A DNA stretch of 64,000 nt from JBGSYJ01 sp041748075 (lineage in GTDB: Bacteria; Acidobacteriota; Thermoanaerobaculia; Gp7-AA8), in assembly GCA_041748075.1 (NCBI GenBank), contig JBGTDX010000146.1, forward strand, positions 13,215-77,214, in the 5' to 3' direction. The position numbers and the translations under genes are program-made. Each line of letters starts with the position of its first letter. Position 1 is the first letter of the stretch. Positions 1-7,934 of this stretch are shown one piece after another. Below the pieces are notes generated by a model. It searched no databases. It was not told the origin of the DNA and saw only the letters and a program-made list of their open reading frames with translations.

Positions 1-630
1 GAAGAAGTCGCCTTCGCGGTAGAAGGCCAGAAAGTGCGGCTCGCCGTTGAGGCTGTCGAAGACGCGGACTTTCCCCGACTGCACCACATACATCGGTCCT
101 GCGGGGTCTCCCTGCGTGAGAATGCGTTCACCGGCGGAAAAATTCGCCAACGTCATTCTCTGAATCAGCTCACTGAGCGCCGGCTCCGGCAGTCGTCCGA
201 AGTTGCTGAACTCGTAGAGGAATCCATGAAGCGTCCGGAATCGATGCGTGGCCTCGAGGTATCCCTTCAGCTCGGGAAACTCGGCGATCAGGGCGTCGAA
301 GTCTTCATGCGAAAGCCGCAGGGCTTCGACGATGCTCGAGCAGCGCACGCTCGCCGTTCGGGGAACCTTCGACAGCAGCGCAGACTCGCCGAACTCGCTT
401 CCGGGGCGGAGAACATTCAGGGCGATCTCGTCGCCGCGCTCGGTTGTTTTGATCACCCGGGCCCGCCCGGCGACCAGAATGTAAAACGAGTCCGCTTCTT
501 CGCCCTGCCTCACGATGACGTCGCCGAAGTCGTACCGCACTTTCCGAAACAGAGAGCGTACGCGCGCCTGATGTTCCGGGGGGAAGAACCGGAACACGGA
601 TGACTGGCTGAGAAAGGGCTCAGTGCTCAT
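1..630 (-). CDS. N-terminus of exporter with tandem cyclic-nucleotide-binding domains (partial)
   Basis: The window holds the first 210 codons; the gene continues beyond base 1. Residues about 10-120 form a cyclic-nucleotide-binding (CRP-like) beta-roll with the cassette FGESALLSKVPRTASV at 80-95. A second such domain starts near residue 145 (GERILTQGDPAGPMYVVQSG) and is cut by the edge. The start ATG overlaps the stop of the upstream parvulin-like gene by 4 bases (ATGA). In cyanobacterial and acidobacterial genomes, double CNBD N-termini coupled to a parvulin-like gene usually belong to C39-peptidase ABC exporters (HetC-like), which cut double-glycine leaders while exporting peptides. The peptidase and ABC parts are not visible here, so that assignment is inference; a stand-alone CNBD sensor is the alternative. 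Confidence 0.72.
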   Translation of the reverse strand, partial: MSTEPFLSQSSVFRFFPPEHQARVRSLFRKVRYDFGDVIVRQGEEADSFYILVAGRARVIKTTERGDEIALNVLRPGSEFGESALLSKVPRTASVRCSSIVEALRLSHEDFDALIAEFPELKGYLEATHRFRTLHGFLYEFSNFGRLPEPALSELIQRMTLANFSAGERILTQGDPAGPMYVVQSGKVRVFDSLNGEPHFLAFYREGDFF

Positions 631-1718
631 CGGGCGGTACGGAACGCTTCGGATGGCTGAATGTAGCGGGGGCAGAGCGCGGAGAACGTCTGCTCGATGA
701 TGAGTGCATCCAGACGACGTGCGACAGCCGGTTCGTGTATCGAGGGCTCGAACCTACGCATGACCTGAAAGACCCGGAAGCCGCCGTCGACTTCCACTGG
801 CTCGAGAGCTTCCCCCACTTCTGTACAGAAGAGGCGTTGTCCCAGGCCTGGTTCCACCCTATCGAGCCACACCTCGGAGTACTCGGAGCAAAATCCGCTT
901 TCTCGTGCGGTCTCCGAGAGGCTTACCCTGTCCTCGCGGACGCAGAGGTAAGCCTCGCGGGCAACCGCCTCGGAGTCGACCTCCAGCGTCTCGATGCCGA
1001 TCCGTGCGAGAGACAGGCCCATCGAGTCGAGTTGCTGCGCTCTGGCACCCTCTGTGAGTGCCAGCGCGCACGTCCGGTCATAGGCTGCCTCCATGCGCGC
1101 CATCTCCAGTAGCCACGCGTGATCACGACCGGCACCCGAGAGCCAGGCTGGAAGCGCTGATTCGTCGAGCCGGTGAAGATCGAGGAAATGTTGCATCGCA
1201 GTGGAGGCGGAGGTGATCTCTCCCTTTTCCGCCAGGTCCAGGTCAGCGGCAACCCGCCGTTGCAGTGCCGTGTCGAGGTCTTCCATCAAACCGGACATCC
1301 AGAGATGCACGTGCAGGAGCTCCGAAAGATTTTCGGGCTCAACGACGAGGTTCCCGGCCGGCAGATTCTCGAGGTACCACCGGCGGAGAATCCATCCAGT
1401 GAAGTCTTCCGTCCTCATCCCGCGAGCCCGGATCCATTCCTCGGTTTCTCCCGCGCTGATCAGATCGCGGTCGTAACGGTATCTGTCGGAAAATGCCTGG
1501 AGGTCGTCGGAATCGGGTTCGTGACCCAGCTCGTCGGCCAGTTCCTCCGCACCCGCCAGCTCGAGCGTTTCGCGGATCGCGTCCTCGAGGTCGTTGCGAA
1601 AGACCGCTGCCGCGAGGGCGTCGTCGACGGTCCAGGACTTTCCACCAGCGACGAACAGCACGATCCCGCTGAGCGCCGTGCTCAGATCCCTCGTCAGCAA
1701 TCGTTCCGAAGCGGGCAT
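627..1718 (-). CDS. Parvulin/SurA-like peptidyl-prolyl isomerase family protein
   Basis: 363 residues, no signal peptide. The C-terminal third (about 230-350) reads like the PpiC/SurA parvulin region. It has a ...SLSETARESGF... segment, then LDRVEPGLGQRLF, VGEALEPVEVDGGFRVFQV and a closing helix after PSIHEPAVARR. The acidic, helical N-terminal two thirds look like the chaperone part of SurA. Proteins of this type are commonly encoded next to C39 ABC exporters and HlyD adaptors in peptide secretion loci. A GAGAGGT ribosome site precedes the ATG, and the stop overlaps the start of the CNBD exporter gene by 4 bases, so the two are translationally coupled. Likely role: handling an export substrate. 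Catalytic isomerase activity cannot be read from the sequence. Confidence 0.75.
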   Translation of the reverse strand: MPASERLLTRDLSTALSGIVLFVAGGKSWTVDDALAAAVFRNDLEDAIRETLELAGAEELADELGHEPDSDDLQAFSDRYRYDRDLISAGETEEWIRARGMRTEDFTGWILRRWYLENLPAGNLVVEPENLSELLHVHLWMSGLMEDLDTALQRRVAADLDLAEKGEITSASTAMQHFLDLHRLDESALPAWLSGAGRDHAWLLEMARMEAAYDRTCALALTEGARAQQLDSMGLSLARIGIETLEVDSEAVAREAYLCVREDRVSLSETARESGFCSEYSEVWLDRVEPGLGQRLFCTEVGEALEPVEVDGGFRVFQVMRRFEPSIHEPAVARRLDALIIEQTFSALCPRYIQPSEAFRTAR

Positions 1719-1836
1719 CGATCACCTCTCCAGACAGCCTCCCCGTCCATACCGGAGGCGGGCAGGCGGAACCATCGGGTCAAGGAAAGAGACGACTAGT
1801 ATCCCCTAACAATGGCAAAGAGGGGAGCCCCATGCG

Positions 1837-1858
1837 GCAGGGCCCTCCGAGGCCCTGC
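1837..1858. other. Hairpin in divergent intergenic region
   Basis: An 8-bp perfect stem GCAGGGCC / GGCCCTGC with a 6-base loop lies between the divergent parvulin-like gene and the methyltransferase. There is no T-run, so it is not an intrinsic terminator. It could be an operator or a leader structure. Nothing else recognisable lies between 1719 and 2041. Confidence 0.4.
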
Positions 1859-2041
1859 GTTCTCCGAGCAGTAAGGTTGTACGACAACTGGAGCGACTAC
1901 CCGGGATGAATGCTCCAGGTAGGGTACCGCTTTACGATTCGGAAAAGGCAGGGCCAGGGAAGGCCTGCCAAATGGAGCGGACGGCCAGGATCCGGTACGA
2001 TGGGACCTTCCAACGTTGGTCCCAACTGATGCGAGGTCCAG

Positions 2042-3244
2042 ATGAACATCCAGAGCCGCGTCCGGCGGATCTATGAGCGTCGTCCCTATCCGCCACCGGA
2101 ACTGCGAAAGAAAAGGGAGCGGTGGTCGTTGCCGCCGCTCGAGTGGATCGTTGCGGTCTCCGACCCGGAGCGCCCTCCGGTCCGGAGGATTCTGGTTGCT
2201 GGATGCGGTGTCGGCAGCGAAGCATTCGCGTTTACCCGCCGCTTCCCGGCTGCGGAGGTCGTCGGAGTCGATTTCAGTCCACGTTCGATCGAGACGGCGC
2301 GGCGCCTTCAGCGGCGGCTGCCCGGAGGAGATCGAATTCGATTTGAAGTAGCCGATCTCACCGACTCGAGGCTGCCGGAGATTACCGAAGGAGATTTCGA
2401 TCTCGTGTCCTGTCATGGGGTGCTCTCTTACATTCCTGACCCCGTGGTCCCGCTTCGCAATTTCGTGAAGGCGATGTCGAGATGGGGCACGCTCGTACTC
2501 GGCGTGAACGGGGCGATCCATCCGAGTCTCCGGTGTCGGCGTTCCCTTCCGTTGTTCGGAATCGATCCTGATGAATTTCGCGACACGAAGAGGAGCCGGG
2601 AGGTGCTTGCGGTTCACGATTCGATCATGGTTTGTCCGCAGGTGCAGCTTGCCGATCAGACGGCGGTGTACATCGCGAGCGACATCTTCGGCCCGTTGAA
2701 CCACTCGTTGCCGTTGAGGGAATGGAGCCGCATGTGCCGTGAGGCAGGTCTCTACCTGCGTTCCAACTTCTATGCGAACATTCCGCTGAGAGCGATTCTG
2801 AACCGCGGGCAGCAGCGGCTGATGATGCCGCGCTCGAGGGCGGAGGTCAGCGAGCTGTTCGACGTGATTCAGCCCGGCACCTTTTACCGCGTTGTGTACT
2901 CGCGCCGGCGGCCGAAAGAGCCCGACTGGGCTGACGGCAGATCGCTGCTCGACTGGAAGCCGGTCGTCTCGTCCCTGTTCACGTTCGAATGGCCCGCCCC
3001 CGGCGGCGCTTGGCACAACCTCAAATGGCTGACGCTCGCCAGCAAGGCCATCAACACGAAAGTGACGCTTCGCGTGCCGCGATGGGAGATCGAGATTCTC
3101 CACCAGAGCAACGGCGAGAAATCCCTGCGAGAGATGCTGGGGGAGGTGAAACCGAAAGTGTCTCCCGGTGCATTGAGCGAGCAGCTGTACATTCTTCACC
3201 AGCTCGCAGTCATCAACTTTCTCCCTCCCGGATCGGCTCGATAA
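2042..3244 (+). CDS. Class I SAM-dependent methyltransferase with C-terminal extension
   Basis: 400 residues. A Rossmann methyltransferase core is clear. Motif I is ILVAGCGVGSEAFAF (50-64), the acidic strand end is VVGVDFSP (73-80), motif II is FEVADLTD (101-108), and FDLVSCHGVLSYI follows the core. The region after residue 230 has a large, poorly conserved insert. The last 35 residues (VSPGALSEQLYILHQLAVI) look like a small helical or winged-helix module. Start ATG with GAGGT 5 bases upstream. It is divergent from the parvulin/exporter pair and co-directional with the 39-residue GG peptide 365 bases downstream, so peptide or protein methylation is an attractive guess. The substrate is unknown. 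Confidence 0.8.
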   Translation: MNIQSRVRRIYERRPYPPPELRKKRERWSLPPLEWIVAVSDPERPPVRRILVAGCGVGSEAFAFTRRFPAAEVVGVDFSPRSIETARRLQRRLPGGDRIRFEVADLTDSRLPEITEGDFDLVSCHGVLSYIPDPVVPLRNFVKAMSRWGTLVLGVNGAIHPSLRCRRSLPLFGIDPDEFRDTKRSREVLAVHDSIMVCPQVQLADQTAVYIASDIFGPLNHSLPLREWSRMCREAGLYLRSNFYANIPLRAILNRGQQRLMMPRSRAEVSELFDVIQPGTFYRVVYSRRRPKEPDWADGRSLLDWKPVVSSLFTFEWPAPGGAWHNLKWLTLASKAINTKVTLRVPRWEIEILHQSNGEKSLREMLGEVKPKVSPGALSEQLYILHQLAVINFLPPGSAR

Positions 3245-3305
3245 GATCCGGCCTGACCTGAGCGCTCGATCTCGCAGGTCCTCAACGTAAGCGCCGATGC
3301 CGCGC

Positions 3306-3337
3306 GCCACCCTCTCCCCGACTTCGCGGGGAGAGGG
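3306..3337. repeat. CTCTCCCC palindromic intergenic repeat, copy 1
   Basis: A 13-bp perfect inverted repeat, CACCCTCTCCCCG and its complement, with a 6-base loop (acttcg). The same CCCTCTCCCC...GGGGAGAGGG core recurs at 4408-4437 and 18893-18922, and as outer arms near 17695 and 17870. The gap 3245-3609 holds this repeat and otherwise nothing I can recognise except the ribosome site of the next peptide gene. Confidence 0.8.
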
Positions 3338-3609
3338 TGAGCACGACGGCGAGCGTATCCGCATTCCACGCGGCCGCCTCCTCTGGTCGCCGAAACGGTG
3401 CCACGAGATTTCGATTTGGAGCCATGAGACTTCTCTTTTGGGCCAGCAGCGGAGGTGGCGCCGGAGCACGAATGGACCTAACTTTTTCGTACTGAGTCTC
3501 TTAGGGTTACGGCCTGGAGTGGCATCGATCCTGTTGTAAGCAGCAGCCTGCCTATGTTCGTGAAACAAGGTTCACCGCGCCCAGAGCGCATTATCGAAAG
3601 GAGAAAGTC

Positions 3610-3729
3610 ATGGCAAAACCAAAGAAAAGTAAATCTGAGCAGAAGCCGTCGGTCAAGGTCCAGGATCTCAACCCCGGGAAGGATCCGAAGGGCGGCAAGA
3701 CTACCACGCGTGTTAACAAACTCTCCTGA
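3610..3729 (+). CDS. 39-residue GG-leader-type peptide, putative export substrate
   Basis: A short gene with a strong ribosome site (AAAGGAGA, ending 5 bases before the ATG). The Lys-rich N-terminus (MAKPKKSKSEQK) leads to VKVQDLNPGKDPKGG (residues 15-29), followed by a 10-residue basic/Thr tail ending at TGA. Short peptides with a V-x-DLxP-xxD-x-GG motif are, as far as I recall, recurrent and poorly characterised products found near C39/ABC peptide exporters. The Gly-Gly at 28-29 is where such a protease would cut, leaving only about ten residues. The parvulin/exporter genes lie 2 kb away. The next reading frame downstream is the same frame directly after the stop. Expression and cleavage are inferred; the ORF, SD and motif are seen. 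Confidence 0.7.
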   Translation: MAKPKKSKSEQKPSVKVQDLNPGKDPKGGKTTTRVNKLS

Positions 3730-3732
3730 AGG

Positions 3733-4105
3733 GATGTCTTCGTAAGCCCGCGGTTCGAAGGGCTGAACGCCCAGACGCGCCGCTGGCTCGAGCTCGAGCA
3801 GACCGTCAACGAACGAATCTTCGCCGAGCCCGGGCCGGTGACCGTCGATCTCGGCGGCCGGACGGTGCAGAGTCGCCTGCATCCCGGCCGCCGCGGTACC
3901 TGGAATCAGGAAGTGGTCTGGGTGCCTTCCCATCGCGCCCGTGTTTACGGCGAGCTCGATTGTGAGTCAACGGAGAGCCCGTTTCGCCGCGAGGGATGCA
4001 CGCCGCTCCTGGTCGAAATGATTCGGGAGAGCGGCCTCACGACGGAGACATACGTGATGGAGAAGCTCATCGATCCCTACGTCGAGGTGCTGCTGGCGAG
4101 GTTTT
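3733..4105 (+). pseudogene. Gene fragment, truncated at both ends (possibly IucA/IucC-like)
   Basis: Open frame with coding character but no credible start: it begins in frame immediately behind the TGA of the peptide gene (first GTG at 3838). It loses its 3' end where an IS481-type remnant starts at about 4105. The stretch CTPLLVEMIRESGL...YVMEKLIDPYVEVLLARF resembles the C-terminal part of IucA/IucC siderophore synthetases (…LIxxSGLxxExWxxxxLxxLLxPLL…), judged by eye only. It may be the remains of a maturation gene that followed the peptide. Function not assignable. Confidence 0.45.
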
Positions 4106-4306
4106 GTGGGGGCAGCTCTTTGGTACCGGCCGCCGGCTCACCAGCGCTCCCAGTCCTTCCGCTTCGTAGAGCCGCAGCCACAAGTACACGGTGGGATGAC
4201 TCACGCCAAACTGCTCGGCCAACTCCGTCACGCTGTAGTGGCCGGACTCGAACTTCCTGACAAGCTCTTCTCGTTCGCTCACGACTGTTGCTTCCTTCCA
4301 CGGCAT
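4106..4306 (-). pseudogene. IS481-family transposase N-terminal remnant
   Basis: On the minus strand an ATG opens MPWKEATVVSEREELVRKF, then a helix-turn-helix (SVTELAEQFGVSHPTVYLWLRLYEAEGL) and SRRPVPKSCPHKT. MPWK-start plus this HTH is the hallmark N-terminus of IS481-type integrases. The frame loses similarity after about 66 residues. The catalytic DDE domain is missing, so this is a dead fragment. It abuts the broken gene upstream and probably truncated it. Confidence 0.75.
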
Positions 4307-4407
4307 GGCAGCACCTCGCTGCCGTTAGTTTGCACGTGTAAAGGAGGCTCCGAGTTTTCTGTAAAGAGGGTACCGGAGTTTGTACCTCTTGAGACCCTCA
4401 ATCCTGA

Positions 4408-4437
4408 CCCCTCTCCCCGTTCACACGGGGAGAGGGG
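4408..4437. repeat. CTCTCCCC palindromic intergenic repeat, copy 2
   Basis: CCCCTCTCCCCGT and its exact complement, 13-bp arms, 4-base loop. Same family as 3306-3337 and 18893-18922. It lies between the IS remnant and the convergent end of the secreted protein gene. Confidence 0.8.
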
Positions 4438-4471
4438 AAAGCAGTCGTCCGGTCACGCAGTAGGAACTCCA

Positions 4472-5086
4472 TCAACGCAGATCGATTCTGATCCTCACGA
4501 TCCGATCCAGAATGTGTGTCAGCTGAAAAGCGAATGATCCGCCATCCTCGAGCTGGCCGTCTGCCGAGATGATGATCTTGTGATCGCCGTCGCGGGGGTG
4601 CAGCGTCTCGTGGAACCGGGTGGTCACACCGCGCCATGGCCTGAGCGATTCGAGCTCGTCCATCGTCAGAACTCCATCAGCCGCCGCCGCATGGAACGCC
4701 GCAGACCGTACGAACCAGATCGGAGTGCCCGCCGAGTTGAATACGGCAAGCCGCGGGAACGTACCCAGCGGAGCGTCCGGCTCGATCAGAAGGAACCCGT
4801 TCATCAACAGGGGACAGGCGAATGCGCCTGGCCCCGACGGACCGGGAAAGTCAAAAAACTGCAGCAGATTGAATGTCGGAGGGACGCACTCAGGGGCGCG
4901 GTAGAACGGAATTGCGACCCAGCCGTCGCTTTCCAGGATCTGGAAACCCACGCGTGCATAAAAGGGCGGTCCGGGATCCTCTGCGGGCATTTCCAGACGA
5001 ACCAGCCCCTGGGCCTGGAGCTCAGGCGCCATACCGAAGAAAAGAAACGACGACGCAGCCAGGACAAAAGCAGCTTTCTCGAACAT
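4472..5086 (-). CDS. Secreted hypothetical protein
   Basis: 204 residues from the ATG at 5086, chosen because AGGAGA sits just upstream and a signal peptide follows directly (MFEKAAFVLAASSFLFFGMAPELQAQG, with cleavage expected after AQA or nearby). The mature part is Pro/Phe-rich beta-type sequence with PFYARVGFQILESDGWVAIPFY and a C-terminal WRGVTTRFHETLHPRDGDHKI segment. I do not recognise a family. The frame is open upstream to 5278 but lacks start signals there. Divergent from the BTAD regulator. Confidence 0.7.
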   Translation of the reverse strand: MFEKAAFVLAASSFLFFGMAPELQAQGLVRLEMPAEDPGPPFYARVGFQILESDGWVAIPFYRAPECVPPTFNLLQFFDFPGPSGPGAFACPLLMNGFLLIEPDAPLGTFPRLAVFNSAGTPIWFVRSAAFHAAAADGVLTMDELESLRPWRGVTTRFHETLHPRDGDHKIIISADGQLEDGGSFAFQLTHILDRIVRIRIDLR

Positions 5087-5216
5087 ACAGTCTCCTCGAA
5101 GATTTTTTCGGCGTGCGCTTGATTGCGCCTGCTGTGAGGGAATGTAGGCAGGCAGTGTGACGTCGCCGTCACCCCGGCGTGATCTGGGGATCGCGGTTAG
5201 AATGCAGGCCCCGACG

Positions 5217-7649
5217 ATGATTCTGCTGCGTATTCTCGGAGGACTGGAGCTCGAGGGGCCGGATGGCCGCGAGATCACTAGGGTTCTTGCACAGCCGAAG
5301 CGGATCGCACTGCTCGTCTACCTGGCTCTCGCAGGCTCGTTCGTCCGGCGCGACACGCTCCTCGGACTCTTCTGGCCTGAGTCGGACACTGCTCGCGCCC
5401 GCGGTGCGCTCCGTCAGGCAGTCCGTTTCCTCCGGCAGCATCTGGGTGAAGAGACCGTAGTCAACCGAGGAGAGGAAGAGATCGCGATCGCGGAGGGTGT
5501 AGTGTCGTGTGACGCGGTTGCCTTCCGGGACGCACTGGCGCGAGGTGACCAGTCCGCTGCCGTTGCGATCCATCGCGGCGAGCTCCTTCCGGGCTTCTAT
5601 CTCGCGGATGCGCCGGAGCTCGAGCGGTGGCTCGAGACCGAGCGCGCGCAGTTCCTTCGAGACGCTTCCTCTGCGGCAATCCAGCTCGTGGCACACGCGG
5701 TGTCGAACGAAGACGGCGCGGCGGCGATCGACTTCGCGCATCAGGCTCTGCGATGGTCCGGCGACGACGAGCTCGTCATTCGCCGGCTGATGGCGACGCT
5801 CGATTCGGTGGAGACGCGGACGGCGGCGCTTCAGCTGTACAACGACTTCGCGAAGAGAATGCAGAGTGAGTTCGGGCTCGATCCAGCGCACGAGACGCAG
5901 CTGCTCGCGGAGAGTATCCGAAAGCAGGACCGGAAGCCGCTGGAAGCCGTCGAGCGGAAAGTCGCCGGTAATGCCCCGGCCTCGAGTGCCGGGCTACTCG
6001 ATCCGCGACGGATTCTCGTGCTGCAGCTCGAGAATCGCACCGGCGATCCGCGTCTCGATCACATCGGAAGCATGACTGCCGACTGGATCATTCAGGGACT
6101 TTCGGAGGTCGCCGGCTTCGAAGTGGTGTCCCACACCGCGGTGCTGTCCAGCAGCCGGTATTTCGAGCGGACGACCAGCGGCGAAGAAAAGCTTCGCGCG
6201 ATGGCGATCGATCAGAGAGCCGGCACCGTTGTGTCCGGCGTCTACTACACGATCGACGAAGAGAACCTGCAGTTTCATGTACGGATCACGGAGGCAGGGA
6301 GCGGGACGGTGCGGTTCGCGCCGCCGCCGGTGTCTGCGCCGAGGATGGCGCCGCTCCCTGCTATCGAGGCGTTGCGCGAGCAGGTTCGAGGCATCCTCGC
6401 GCCCGCGCTGGCCGAACGCGTCACCCATCCCGCCGCCGCGAGTCCGCCGAAGTACGAAGCCTACCGACACTACGTCGAAGGGATCGAGCTCTTCATACAG
6501 GGAAACTGGAGTGGGGCGCTCGAGCGACTCGAACAGGCGGCAGCGACCGATTCCGGTTACGTGCTTCCGCTGCTCGTGTCGGCTATTACGCGATGGAACC
6601 GCGGCGAGCTTGCGGAGGCGGAGACGCTCTGCGCGAGAGTAGCCGCGCGCCGCGAGACGCTCCGGCCGTTTGAAGGAGCATTGCTCGACATGGTTCAGGC
6701 GTGGCTGCGGGGGGACTGGGTTGCGGCGCGGGAAGCCACGCGGCGGCAGGCGCAGCTTGCACCCGGATCGATTGCGAACTTCGGGGTCGCGGAGGAATCG
6801 CGTCGCCTGAACCGTCCGCTCGAGGCCCTCGGAATTCTCGAGGCAATGGATCCCGCGCGGGGTGAAATGCGAGGCTGGATCTTCTACTGGCTCGAGCTGA
6901 CGATCGCGCTTCACATGCTCGGGCGTCATCCTGAAGAGCTCGAGGCTGCCACTCGGGCCCGCGAGCTCTTCCCCGAGGATCCGTCCGTTCTGCTCATGGA
7001 GGTAAGGGCGTGTGCCGCGATCGGTCAGGTTGCGTACGTTCATCGCCTGATCGACGAGCGGCTCTCACTCGCGCAGCCGCGCTACCCTGACGCCGCCGCC
7101 TTGATGCGTGAGGCTGCGCTCGAGCTGCGCGCGCACGGCTTCATGGAACCTGCAGAGGTTCTGTTCAGGCGGAGCCTCGAGTGGTACTCCGGAGGTGCGA
7201 GCGGCGATGACTCACTCATGCGGCGCAGGGCCATTGCGCGCGCTCTCTACGACGCGGAACGGTGGGACGATGCGCGAGAGGAGTTCACCGCGATCGTTGC
7301 GGCGAAGAGCTCCGACGCGTCTCCTGACACAGTTCATCATGCGCAACTTCAGACTCATCTCGACCTCGGCTACCTCGGTGCGCTCGCGGTCCGGGCTGAC
7401 GACCGGACGGAGGCAATGCGGATCGACGCTCAGCTGGCCGCCATGAAATCCCGTTATCTCTATGGCCGAAATACCTGGTGGCGCGCGGCGATGGCAGCGC
7501 TCGCCGGCGAACGCGATCGCGCGACGTCGCTCCTCCGCCAGTCGTTCTCCGAAGGAATGCCGATGGAGATTGCCCTCCATGCTGACACTCACTTCGAAGG
7601 GCTCCGCGGGTATGAACCCTGGGAACAGCTCATGCGCCCGCGCGGCTGA
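5217..7649 (+). CDS. BTAD/SARP-type transcriptional regulator with TolB-like and TPR regions
   Basis: 810 residues from the ATG at 5217. A TAGAAT hexamer (5198-5203) lies just ahead and overlaps an alternative ATG at 5202. N-terminal winged helix (1-95: ILGGLELEGPDGREI...FWPESDTARARGALRQAVRFLR). Bacterial transcriptional activator domain (about 100-245, including GELLPGFYL and LQLYNDFAKRMQSEFGLDP). A segment ILVLQLENRTGDPRLDHIG follows, resembling the TolB-like domain that follows DNA-binding domains in many multi-domain regulators. The C-terminal half is TPR-like helical repeats. There is no STAND NTPase. Probably a DNA-binding regulator whose TPR part senses a protein or ligand; targets unknown. 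Confidence 0.85.
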   Translation: MILLRILGGLELEGPDGREITRVLAQPKRIALLVYLALAGSFVRRDTLLGLFWPESDTARARGALRQAVRFLRQHLGEETVVNRGEEEIAIAEGVVSCDAVAFRDALARGDQSAAVAIHRGELLPGFYLADAPELERWLETERAQFLRDASSAAIQLVAHAVSNEDGAAAIDFAHQALRWSGDDELVIRRLMATLDSVETRTAALQLYNDFAKRMQSEFGLDPAHETQLLAESIRKQDRKPLEAVERKVAGNAPASSAGLLDPRRILVLQLENRTGDPRLDHIGSMTADWIIQGLSEVAGFEVVSHTAVLSSSRYFERTTSGEEKLRAMAIDQRAGTVVSGVYYTIDEENLQFHVRITEAGSGTVRFAPPPVSAPRMAPLPAIEALREQVRGILAPALAERVTHPAAASPPKYEAYRHYVEGIELFIQGNWSGALERLEQAAATDSGYVLPLLVSAITRWNRGELAEAETLCARVAARRETLRPFEGALLDMVQAWLRGDWVAAREATRRQAQLAPGSIANFGVAEESRRLNRPLEALGILEAMDPARGEMRGWIFYWLELTIALHMLGRHPEELEAATRARELFPEDPSVLLMEVRACAAIGQVAYVHRLIDERLSLAQPRYPDAAALMREAALELRAHGFMEPAEVLFRRSLEWYSGGASGDDSLMRRRAIARALYDAERWDDAREEFTAIVAAKSSDASPDTVHHAQLQTHLDLGYLGALAVRADDRTEAMRIDAQLAAMKSRYLYGRNTWWRAAMAALAGERDRATSLLRQSFSEGMPMEIALHADTHFEGLRGYEPWEQLMRPRG

Positions 7650-7934
7650 GGGGATGCGTGCCTCGCGCCGGAGGCGCGGCAGAGGGTAGCCGGTGGCAAG
7701 CGCAGCGCAGCCACCGGTATCGATGTACGAAACTTCTCCGCCCCAGCGGGGCGGCAGAACCTGGTCGGATCTGGCACCCCTACTCGGACCCGTCGCCGAT
7801 CGAGAATGTGTCGCGCGACGGCCGTTCAGGAGATACAATCGAGCTACAGCATCAAGTGTTTCGCGTAATCAGCCGTTGGATCTTCGAAGGACGATGAGGG
7901 CGGAGCTGCCGCCACCGAGCATAAGGAGCCTGTG
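7650..7934. other. Intergenic region with small hairpins
   Basis: No gene seen. It contains short stems: CGCGCC/GGCGCG near 7668, CCGGTGGC (7690-7697) with GCCACCGG (7710-7717), and CGCCCC/GGGGCG near 7740. A TACAAT near 7833 may be a -10 box for the next gene. AAGGAG at 7923-7928 is its ribosome site. Confidence 0.5.

Noticed and set aside
1837..1858. Hairpin as a terminator
   Set aside because: It lies between divergent genes and lacks a T-run.
1796..3568. A 590-codon open frame antisense to the methyltransferase
   Set aside because: Composition is Arg/His/Pro-rich with no domain resemblance or start signals. The opposite strand carries a clear methyltransferase with motif I. High GC makes long antisense frames common here.
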